DNA of 64,000 nt from Daphnia pulex (Eukaryota > Arthropoda > Branchiopoda > Diplostraca > Daphniidae): assembly GCF_021134715.1 (NCBI RefSeq), contig NC_060019.1, forward strand, positions 1,488,001 to 1,552,000, in the 5' to 3' direction. This document shows, piece after piece, positions 38,480-49,100 of this stretch. A program made the translations under genes and the position numbers. The first letter of the stretch is position 1. Every line of letters begins with the position of its first letter. Below the pieces are notes generated by a model, which was given only the letters and a program-made list of their open reading frames with translations, searched no databases and had not been told where the DNA came from.

Positions 38480-39042
38480 GCAGTGCCATTTCCCCTGACC
38501 GCACATGAAATTCACTTAGCATCGATCAACAGCTTAGGTTAAGGCATTAATGCGGGGGAAAAAACCAGGAAGTTTATTGTCCACGAATGCGTATTATTAC
38601 CCACAAAAAATCAAATATCTATTTCAAGGGGTGGACTAATATGACTGTTGACGTATCGATTCACATGAACATGCGCACGTTAATCTTTTTGGGAGAAAAG
38701 AAAAATAAAGTAAGACAACTTTCTTGAATGAAATACATGGAAAAAAGGTACTGTTTGATGAATGATGAATGCAAACATTTTTTCCGATTGACTTGAGACG
38801 GAATTAGGTAAATCCATCGCTTTTAAGCTCAGCTCAACATAATCGAAAATAGATTTCTTTGTAGTAAAACCTTTAGATGTATCGTGGGAGGTTTTTTTTT
38901 TTTTTTACATTGGCGTTGTTTAACAAAACTTTTTTTTCCTTTACAAGCAAGTGTAATATTTGTGTTCTTGTATTGTTTATATGAAATAACCAGAACATAA
39001 CCTCTGCGTAAAAGTAATTCGTCATAAGTTGATAACTTACTA

Positions 39043-40508
39043 GTGACAAAAAAAATTTTACCGTTCAAATTTATTGCAATTCACCACCGCCAACTATGGG
39101 GTAATCTTCAATGCCTCTTACTCCGCCTTTTTGTAGGGAGTTATCAGTGTCGATTAAAGAACAATTAAGTTAACTAAAGAATTTGATTGATATACAACGT
39201 TTGTTTTTGTTACGACGATTCTTGAACCCAAGTGACGTCTAAATTAATGTATTTCAGTGCATGTTGCCATTATTTTGTATTTTCATCAAGAGTCTAACCG
39301 CTGTTTTGTTCTGTAAAACGAGAGCACACCTTTTCCGATATTCCCCAAAATTTGACCGGGATTGCCTTGCTTGAATGGACAACGTAGGGTTATCAAAAAT
39401 GAAAGAAAAGCGATATGTATATGTATAATATATATCCCTACTCTACTTTCAGATCCCTCGAATTCCCTAGAAGTGATTTCTTTCTTAGGGCAACGTAGAG
39501 TCTTCAAGATTGTAAGAAAAACCAATTTATTCCTACTCTACTTTCAGATTTCTCAAATTTACTTTTTACAATTTTTTTTTTTTTTTTTTGTGACAAAGAT
39601 ATATGAGCTCTCTATGTCAGCTCTTCCACTCACGGAAACTACTGGAAACTATAGGGTAAAAAAGCGAATTTTCGGACAGCGTTTTGTTTGTAAGCTTATA
39701 TTCTTATGGCGTTTGTGTGGTGAAAGCCGATTCTTATCCAAATTCCAATTCTTATTTTTAATTATTTATAGTTTTCCCCCTTTTTTCTAAATTCCCAACA
39801 CAAATAGTATTTTTAAATATTCGAAAAAATGTCCGGGGCATTCGCCTTTTGTCCGAAAATTCGCTTTTTTACCCTATAGTTTCCAGTAGTTTCCGTGAGT
39901 GGAAGAGCTGACACGAAGAGCTCATATATTGGTCCACAACAAAAAAAAAACAAAGAAACAAACAAATGTCATAGCAAATTGAGAGATCTGAAAGTATAGA
40001 GTAGGAAATATTTATATAATTGGTTTTTCTTTCAATCTTGAAAATCTACGTTGCCCTTAGAAAGAAATCACTTCTAGGGAATTCGAGGGATCTGAAAGTA
40101 GAGTAGGGATGCATAATCATATACTGTACGTATCGCTTTTCTTTCATTTTTGATAAACCCTACGTGGTCCGTTTGAAGCACGTCAATCCCCCGGTCAAAG
40201 TTTGGGGAACATTGGAAAAGGTGTGCTCTCGTTTTACAGAACAAAACAGCGGTTAGACTCTTGATGAAAATACAAAATAATGGCAACATGCATTGAAATA
40301 CATTAATTTAGACGTCACTTGGGTTCAAGAATCGTCGTAACAAAAACAAACGTTGTATATCAATCAAATTCTTTAGTTAACTTAATTGTTCTTTAATCGA
40401 CACTGATAACTCCTTACAAAAAGGCGGAGTAAGACAGGCATTGAACATTACCCCATAGTTGGCGGTGGTGAATTGCAGTAAATTTGAACGATTAATTTTT
40501 TTTGTCAC
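39043..40508. mobile_element. Foldback (long inverted-repeat) element
   Basis: Arms of about 630-650 bp (39043 to about 39677, and about 39853 to 40508) are reverse complements at roughly 90% by eye, around a spacer of about 175 bp. Matching landmarks are GTGACAAAAA at the outer edge, CACCACCGCCAACTATGGGG, GGTTAGACTCTTGATGAAAA against its complement, CTACTCTACTTTCAGATCCC, and CCTATAGTTTCCAGTAGTTTCC near the spacer. Mismatches and indels between arms show it is not an assembly mirror artefact. There is no coding capacity, so it fits a foldback-type or long-TIR non-autonomous DNA transposon. No clean target-site duplication was found. It lies exactly between the two copies of the duplicated block. 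Confidence 0.8.
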
Positions 40509-40564
40509 TTTAGCGTTTCATATCTATTTGTTTAAAATTAAAATTTAAAGAATATGTAAGATAA

Positions 40565-41960
40565 ACCCGCAGCAGTCTCCAAGACAAGCTATTGTCATTA
40601 AGTACGATTAAGTACTACACGGCGGATCGAATTTTCTCTTTAGCAGCTTATAGACGTCTCTCTGTTTTGAACATTCTCGATTCATTTCTTCCATTTAATT
40701 TAATTAGAAATTTTGTCTCCTTTAATTTTCAGTTGATAAAACGTAATAAAAAGATATCCGATTTTTCCGGGTACCACACAGTCGCACACAACATGTTGTT
40801 CATGATTCCACCGAAACCCCACATCTCTTTAATTGCTCTCTTTAAAATTGTAGATGGTCATTACAGTGGCGTGCAGATTCCGAAAAGCTCCTTTTCCAAA
40901 TGGCGATTGAATCATCAATGACTTTCGAAATGTGCATTGGGGTAAGTGAATAAAATTCAGGTTAAATTCCTTTCTTGGCAACAAGAGTCGATCGTATTTT
41001 TTTTTGTTTGAGAACTGATTTCGAATTTGATCGATCTATTCCGTTGATTTCTCTTTCAATGACGTTCTCCTTTTATGAGCAAAAGATGGCGTCTCTCAGT
41101 CACACAGTTCTTTTTTTAGAAAGAATGGTTTCATTTGTAATCAAATAGAAAGAATAGACCCTTGTACCAGATAACCCCCACAACAATCTCCAAGACAAGC
41201 TGTTGTCATTAAAACGACAGATTGAATTTCCTCTTTGACAGCTTAGATGTCTCTCTGTTTTCAACATTTGATTCATTTCCCCCTAATTTCATTTAGTTAG
41301 AAATTTGGTCTCGAGACGCGAACGAAATTTACATTCGATAAGACGCCAAATTAAAAAGATGCCCGATTTTCCCCGATTATTATAACCACACAACGGCGAA
41401 CCTTTTAATCTAACGTAATTACTCGTGAAATTTCGTCGGCACACGCGTGTGAGTGGGCGTAAAGCAGCTGGTGCGGGTGGCTCCCGCACGCAGTGCCATC
41501 TTCCCCTGACCGCACATAAATTCACTTAGCATCGATCAACAGCTTAGGTGAGGCATTAATGCGGAAAAAAGCCGGAAGCTTATTGTCCACCATGCGTACA
41601 TCCAAAAAAAAAATTATATTACCCCAAAAAAGAAAATCAAATATCTATTTTAAGGGGTGGACTAATGGCTGTTGAGACGTATATATCGATTCACATGAAC
41701 ATGCGCAGGTTCATCTTTTTGCAGAAAAGTAGGACAACTTTCTTGAATTAAATTCATGGAAAAACCTACTGTTTGATGAATGCAAACATTTTTTCCGATT
41801 GACTTGAGGCGGAATTACGTACATCCATCGCTTTTAAGCTCAGCTCAACATAATCGAAAATAGATTTCTTTGTAGTAAAACTTCTAGATGTATCGTGGGA
41901 GGTTGTTTTTTTACATTGGCGTTGTTAAACAAAACTTTTTGTTTTCCTTTTTACAAGAAG
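40565..41960. repeat. Duplicated block, copy 2
   Basis: This is the second copy of the block at 36,930-38,965, without the SINE. It also contains an internal direct repeat: 40,570-40,790 and 41,185-41,395 share CTCCAAGACAAGCT, TTGTCATTAA, ACGTCTCTCTGTTTT-like and TTCATTT...TTAGAAATTT sequence. A third version of that sub-repeat lies at 38,270-38,385. No open frame is supported. Confidence 0.75.
41471..41489. repeat. Conserved GC hairpin, copy 2
   Basis: This is a perfect 7-bp stem with a TGGCT loop, the partner of 38461-38479. The bases around it (ACACGCGTGTGAGTGGGCG before, CAGTGCCAT after) are almost unchanged between copies. Confidence 0.7.
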
Positions 41961-44900
41961 AACTCGTGAACAAGTTGAAATTCGTGTGTGTCTTGTAGGC
42001 TCCTGGGTTTTCTTCAGTTCGTGATCCCGCCAAGGTACTAGTACTACTCTCTCGTAAGTCGATCCCTAGAAGCTTGTCGTATTTGTTTGTTTATTCCGAG
42101 ACAAGATGGATTGGTTTTTCCTATTGAGCCCATTTCAATTTCCACCTTATTCTTTTGTTGTTGCTGTTGTTCCTATTGTTTGTCCATTTCCCCTACAGGG
42201 GCTGGAAGGAATAAAAGTACCGATAGATCTTTGTACGGGCGAAGCTTTTTTTAGATGGAATACGGTTGGTCGGTCGTAGTTGTACCCAAGAGTCCACTCG
42301 ATGAAATTGTCTTTATTCTCCATCTCTTCTCGATAAAATACAACCGAGTTTCCCTCCTCCTTCCGTTTGAATGCGAAATTGAATAAAAGAAAAACGCCTC
42401 CGAGCTGCTGCCGGCCCTTTTCCCTAAAAAGCTAACCTATAAAACGTGTTGTGTTGTTTCCACGCCGGTTGTTTTTCTCTCTCGAGCTATTCCGAATTGA
42501 TGTCCGAAGCTTAAAAAAAAGAATTCCAGAATAAAAGGTACCCCGCCATCTGACTTGTTTTTATTCTAACCGCAGGGAATATAATGTTATATAGTTACGT
42601 AGGGTATAGCTTTTTCTTTCAGGCTAAACAATACAACATTTGCTTTGCCAGCACACTATTATATAGCATCTCTGCCGGATACGTGTGTGTGTATACTTAA
42701 CTCTGCGGATTCATTTCGCTGTTTCTATGTTTGGCCGTCGACAAAGAGAAAATTGCGGTTTTCTCTTTGTCAGTTTGTATAATTTCCGCCACAAAATAAA
42801 ATAAGAATATCTATTTTGTTGGTTTTCGCCTTATACTATATATGAGATATTCTTGTTTCCCCTTTTTCTGTTGCCGACATCTTTTTCCACTTTTGGGTCG
42901 GGCGCAGTCGGAAATGGGCATCAATGACAGCCAGCCAGTCTAGATACACAAATGTTCGTTGCATTCAATTATTTTTCTACTTTTTTAAAACATTATTTTT
43001 CGCATTGCCCAATTTGGTTTTTCAAATGTAAACGTGTTGCCGAATAATGCAACACGCTTAGGCTTACCACCACTCCAACTGACTAAAAGGCTATAATGTC
43101 TTACTTGAATGATCTCGAGCAAATTGCTTTCAAGTCCAAACTTTGTTTTGAACAAAATAAAAGAGTCAACATTGTTTAAAAGACACACAGCGCAGCAGCC
43201 ATTTTGATTCGCCGATTTAAAAAAGAAATAATAAAAAAAAAGGAATAAATAATCCGTTCCATTTCCATCACGTCAAATCGGAAGAGCCAAGCGTTAACGA
43301 CTGGATTGTCTCTCCTGTTCACAGTTCGATGCTCTCATCATATTTCCTTGTGCACTTAAAAAAAAAAGGGGAGTGGCACACATTCGAGTGTGTTTATTTT
43401 CCCTTTTTCTATTCCACTCGCGTCAATAAAATTGTCTTTCCATCGGATTAGCATTCGGCAGACTTCCCCCGAGGATTTTGTAACTGAAACAAGTTTATCT
43501 CTTTCGTCGACTGTTGACTATGACAACAGCCAAGGTAGAGTCAAAGTTGAAGAACCCTTGATATTACCATATGTTATTCATAATTGTAATCATAACCCAG
43601 CAACTTTGCATTGTGTGGGTCTTGCGATCGTTTGTCGCCAAGGGCACGCAATCAACTTCCTTCCGCTTTCCTTTCCGTCGCAGTCAACATAGCATCGCAT
43701 AGCATGTCGTTATTTTTCTTTATCCCACCCGGGAAAATGCAACAGATTTCCCAAACAAATTAGTCTGACTTGTTGTTTTTTTCTTTAAAGAGAACGTCGC
43801 CATCGCTACAATTGAAAATCAGTCAACGATAAAGCAGAAGCGTGAGGGGGGAAGTTGTCAAATTTCAAACAAATCAAAAGCTAGACAAAAAAAAAACATT
43901 TGAGCAAGTCAAACAATGGCGTGTTTGATACTACTCTCTCGACTCCTGGGGACGTCCCCGGTGGCTGCTGCTGCTGCTGCTGTGTGTACACCATGCTATT
44001 GTAATAAGGCTCTGACTCATTGCGCAGCCGCACGCGTGACATTTATTTGCATCTTTTTTATTTTCATTTCAGGATCAAAACTTTGTGAATTGCCGGCAGC
44101 AGCAGCAGATTTCCATGGGAAAGGGTTTCAATCATCTCCATCTGCTGGGTGGGGTTTCCATTTTTTCTTTTATTTCCCCCCGTAAGTTGAATGAGGATCT
44201 CATCGCCGAGTGAAGGATTTTCGTGGAAATGAGACCAGCCTTCAAATTTTCGAAATGATCAAATGTGATGGTGACACAACCCACACAAAAAGATAGAGGA
44301 CTATGTGACGGCCGTCTCGTATTACTTCACCGAATCCAGATGTCTTCATTTACCCGCTCTCTAAGAAACGCTGTGTTGAAAAAGGGAAACATGACCATGC
44401 TTTGAAAATATTCTAAATTCTATGTTTTCAAAACGGAAACACAAAGTTTAAAAAATGGAATAAATTTCTTTTTCTCATTTTTACCTTCGCGCCACTTTTG
44501 ACATTAAACCTAATAAACGCCCCTCATTAAACGACACATGATTTAACTAAACATTGCGTTAAGAAAAGGTAAAAATGTTAACTTTTTGCATCTCTTTTGG
44601 CGGGATGTAAAAAACAAACATTTTGAAACATCAATAAATGAAATAAGTATATATCGCGTGAATTGATTTGATAATCAAGTTTATTGCAAACCTTATCTTT
44701 AGTTTGAATACATCCTAGCAGAAAATTATCAACGGCTTGTTTCCTCCAAATTTCACACAGCGGCGGTAGAATAATTATTCAACATATTAATTAAAATGCC
44801 CATGCCACTCATTTGATATGGCTGCGATGGGTATTGAACTCGGGACTCCCGGGTCCCAGTTCGATGCTGATCCACTGTGCCATTCTAGATATATATAGAA

Positions 44901-46164
44901 CCCTTCACAATCATGGCATATTAGACGATGGGCGTTGGGACCATTGAAAATTTTTCCGAATATCAAAACATCACTTCCAATTCGCTTCGTAGCACCCATC
45001 ACACACACCACACAAATGAATTAAAAAACATTATGTGAGCCATTTGGCGACACACTCGATGCATAGATATGCTTAGTCAACTATATCGACGGACAAACTA
45101 GATGTATAGGCCATTTCACGCACCGTGCCTATGCACGTTACGTATGTTTAGGCAATACGCATACATATAGCAAACGAAAGAAACAGTACCTAATGAAAAG
45201 CTTTTTTACACTAATTGTATTAAAGTATGTTGACTGATAGTACTTTTGGGACTTAAAGTACTTAATCTCTTGAATCGTAGTTATTTGAAAAAGATGTTTA
45301 TGGCTTTCTTGAAACTATGTTTGGATTTGTCCCCTCAATGAATTTTTTTTATCTAATAAAATGAATATAAAGAGGATGCAGAGGATTAGATTTTCACCAA
45401 ATTAAGTATAAATGCATTAGCTGCAAATTAAGGTATTCAACTTTAAAGTTAATTCATTTATTTATGTAGATAAAATTTTGTAAGAATTTCGAGAAATATG
45501 CAAATAAGGGGAGGGATAACAAGGCCATGGCTTCCAGCATAGCCTGGGGTTCTTTCGGGGCGGTTAGGTTAAAAACAAAAAGAAAACAAATGTGTTTGGT
45601 TGGGGGGAATCATTTTTGTTTCGAAAAAAATTTCTAAACATCGTGTGTCGGAGGAGGTGACAAACAAGTCATGTTTAGATATAGCAAAACATTAGTTTCC
45701 TTTTAGAACACAGCGTTTCTTAGAGAGCGCTTCAGCCATTGGGTTCGCTGCGGATCCCTTTTTTTGCATACATTAGACCCACCAGCTCCCCCATCTTGTC
45801 GATGGGATTGAGCTGGATATTTTTCAGGAATAATAATAATAATGTACAGTCTTTTCTTTTCTTTTTTTCTCCCCCAGTTGTTCTGCGAATTCGCCATCTA
45901 CTTGGATATATTCTTGGGCTGATGGATCCTGCGCCAGCAGTAAAACCTCCCCCTCCGGATGACTGTGAGGCACTGTCGAGAGCAAAGACGCCGAGCGCTT
46001 ACGGTTGGCTCCCTTCAGTCGCTTCTCGCCATTCGGTCGCTTCAGTGAGCCAGTTTTTCTCTCTCTTCAACTCTCATCCCCTTGTAATAGTGCTGTTGTG
46101 CGATAATCATCAAAATAAAAAAAAATAAAATAGGGAAGGGCGGTGATCAATTCCATCCAGAATC
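41961..46164. other. Non-coding stretch upstream of the TRH-receptor-like gene
   Basis: No gene is supported on either strand. The stretch includes (GCT)n at 43964-43981, a (CAG)n tract at 44096-44107 and AT-rich DNA, plus the tRNA-like sequence listed separately. The part just before 46165 is likely 5' UTR or promoter of the receptor; an in-frame stop precedes the chosen ATG. Confidence 0.45.
44818..44886 (-). repeat. Degenerate tRNA-like sequence (SINE head or tRNA pseudogene)
   Basis: On the minus strand, TGGCACAGTGGATCAGC is a good box A and GAGTTCAATACC an approximate box B. Between them, GGGAC CCGGGA GTCCC forms an anticodon-like stem-loop (a CGG proline-type triplet if read as tRNA). 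The acceptor and T stems do not pair properly, so this is not a functional tRNA. It is probably a SINE head or a decayed tRNA. Confidence 0.5.
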
Positions 46165-49100
46165 ATGGATCTCATCTGCTCGCAAGCCGTCAACGACACT
46201 CTTACCGCCCTGAGGAGGTAAAAAAGCATCTGGGATTTTTATTTTATTTTATATTTTTGGGGAAATTAATTGATCTGTTGGGAAATCAGCGGAGTGATGA
46301 TGGCCAACGAGACGCTGGATGAATTGGCGACCCTGGAGAACACGTTGGGAGCCAATTGCAGCGATTGGTGGTTGTCGAACATCAATCGGACGTCGTCCGA
46401 GTTGGACGACGACGACATTTCATCGGCTTCCATCAATTCGACTTACCTGGACCGAGAAGAGAATCCGTCGTATTTTTCCAGAGACTATCGCGTCGTCGGC
46501 ACCTTTTTCCAGGGTCTTATTCTGCTCGTCGGTGTTCTCGGCAACCTCCTGGTCGTCATGGTAACACTTTATCATCTTTTTCTTTTTCAAAAATGAATAA
46601 AATCGGTGGCAATCGCTTGCCAATTTCGCACCTTCATTTCCTAATTACCGCGACTCTCCCGTTCCAACGTGTCCAATTACGTTTGGGTTTTATACAGGTC
46701 GTGTACCGTACGCGCTCGATGCATTCGCCGACCAATTGCTACCTGGTGAGTTTGGCGGCCGCTGATTGCGTCGTGCTCATCGCTTCCGTGCCCAACGAGA
46801 TCCTCTCCTATTACGTCATCGGCAGCCAATGGATTTGGGGACCCATCGGCTGCGCCGTCTTCGTTTTCCTTCAGAATTTGGGTATAGGAAATAATTGAAA
46901 CAAAAAATTGAAACAAAAAATTAAATTGAACACATTCAAATGGTGATAAACTTTGAACATTTTCTAACTCATTATTTCGTTCTAATTTGAATAACAAAGT
47001 TTGAAAAATGGGAAAATTGACTTTTGTTTTCTTCTTAGGAATCAACGCGTCGTCGCTGAGTTTGACGGCGTTCACGGTCGAGCGGTACATCGCCATCTGT
47101 CACCCGATGAAGGCCCAGAGCGTCTGCACCGTCAAACGGGCCAAAAAGATCGTGGGCGGCGTTTGGGCTTTCGCTTTCTGCTACTCGTCGCCGTGGCTGG
47201 GCCTCACCGTCACCGAGCCCATCCACTACAAAGGATTTCAAACGGTCGAGCGCTGCGCCATGAAACTCTCACGCCAAGAGTATCTGGTATATCAAATTGT
47301 CCTTCTGTTAAAGTTAACAACAGTTGGTGGGGAGAGACTCTGCTGCTGTCGTGTCAATATTTGTTTTTGTTAAAGGGCTATTTCTTCGCCGACATTGTGG
47401 TGTTTTATTTGGTGCCACTTCTCCTCTCGTGCGTCCTCTACGGTCTGATTGCCCGCGTCCTTTTCAACGGCCATTTCAACAAATACCCCGAGGTGTGTCG
47501 TCACGACAATCAATCGTCGGTCGATCCAACCAAAAGCTCAAGGGTTCAGGTCAGTTTTCAACACAAAACAAATTTTATTTCCCAGTCTGTCTGCCTGTCT
47601 GTGTGTTTAAACTCAAAGTTTACCGGCCCAGCTGCCAAAAGTCCCGCCGAGCTCTGTGCCCCCCCTTTTTGGGTCTGTTTGAACTTTTCATTCCCCTACC
47701 AAATGTTATATACCAAGTTTATTCGGTAGGATGTTCATCTACTACTACTTTTGGGATCCCTGAATATATTTATAGAGCGTCTGGGCGTATTATTGGTTTA
47801 ATTGGCCAATTTGACTTTCTAGTTCCTACCTCCCACCGTTGAACGTTTGGCTAATGAGAGACGCTCTGTACACCGCAATCGAGTTGTTCTCTTCTATTTC
47901 TTCCTGTGTCGGGAGGGAAAGTCTATTTACTTATTGAAATGGAGTCGCGTCCGCATTGGGTGGTTGACGGATGTACTGCGTGTGCCGTTTCTTTTCATCT
48001 CTGATTTGACCCGCCAAATTTGAATTTCTTAGAGCCAGAGGCGCGCCCAATTCCCCGTAAATTGCATTACGAATCAAGAGTCGAGTAAATTGCGTCTGTC
48101 GTCAAATGTTATCGTTGATGACGTTGGAACTTTTTCGCCCTTTTTATATCCCGCCTCTTGTACGACGTTAAGATGATTTTGAAATTCAAAAAGAAAAAAA
48201 ATTGAATATTAAAAAATCGAGAAATATAATTTTGAAAATATCAAAAATTTGAATATTCGAAAATGGGAGCGGGTAGATCTTTGCAACACAAAAGAAACGA
48301 CGTAAATATAAGATTCGTACGCAATAATGGGTTATCCAGATTGCCATCATCGAATCGATCAAATCTTTTCCTCTTTGCGCTGCGACATATATCCCGCAAT
48401 AATTGAAATCTCCCCCCTCCCATCTCTATCATGTCAAATGAGCTTTACCCCGTTCGTTTCGCCTTCGGACTTGTTGTGAGACGGCCAGAAAGAGAGAATA
48501 GAGAGAGTCTATAGCTCTGCTTTTTGATTAGATGAGATCGTTATCCTTTTTGCTAATAGGTAGTATAGCCACTTTCTCGCTTGTCATCATTTGTATAGAC
48601 TGTGTGATGGACATCAAAGCCGAATTCGATCACGGCGACAGCTCGGATGAGAGGGTCTCCATTTCACTAATGAGTGTACACAGTGTCCAACGGCTCCATG
48701 GCGATATAATGTTATAGTAGTTGAAGAAGGACAAAGGACTTGTAAAATGGAATTGTAAATGAATGCTAAACCGTTTGACACTTTTGAGCTTTTCTTTTTC
48801 AGCCTTTCGTATTGGTTTTTTGGGTGGGAGGTTCACAGTCGTCATCATGTACACACGATCCGTATTGATTTCCCGGATTTCCAATGTTATATAGCCGCGG
48901 CTCGACCGCTCACGAGATGATCAATCGATGATCGCCGATCCTTTTTTGTTTCCCCCCAAAAAGATCGTTTATTCTTTTTAATCAAGTGCGGTGGAGGAGG
49001 CGTCGAGCGCGTGGTATGACGGAGTGCGAAAAAAACAAATGAAAAACAGCTTAGATTTGATATAGAGATACACATCTTTCTTTGAATTGGATCTGGCGGA

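Larger units (their letters stand above)
36930..38965. repeat. Duplicated block, copy 1 (interrupted by SINE copy 2)
   Basis: Sub-blocks at about 36,940-37,265 and 38,270-38,965 recur in the same order and direction at about 40,790-41,130 and 41,260-41,960. Shared landmarks: GATGGTCATTACAGTG, GATTCCGAAAAGCTCCTTTT, AATGACGTTCTCCTTTTATG, ACACGCGTGTGAGTGGGCG and GATGTATCGTGGGAGG. A SINE-like element occupies 37,371-37,828. There is no long open frame. It is either a tandem segmental duplication or two copies of an unrecognised non-coding transposable element. Confidence 0.75.

Noticed and set aside
39362-39790. 142-codon frame inside the foldback element
   Set aside because: The arms show indels that break any shared frame, and the frame runs from an arm into the spacer.
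43964-44107. (GCT)n and (CAG)n tracts as a coding repeat gene
   Set aside because: They are short microsatellites in a frame without splice or family support.
47001-47842. Long plus-strand frames over the GPCR exons in other phases
   Set aside because: They are alternate-frame shadows. The TRHR-like motifs lie in a different phase with proper splice sites.
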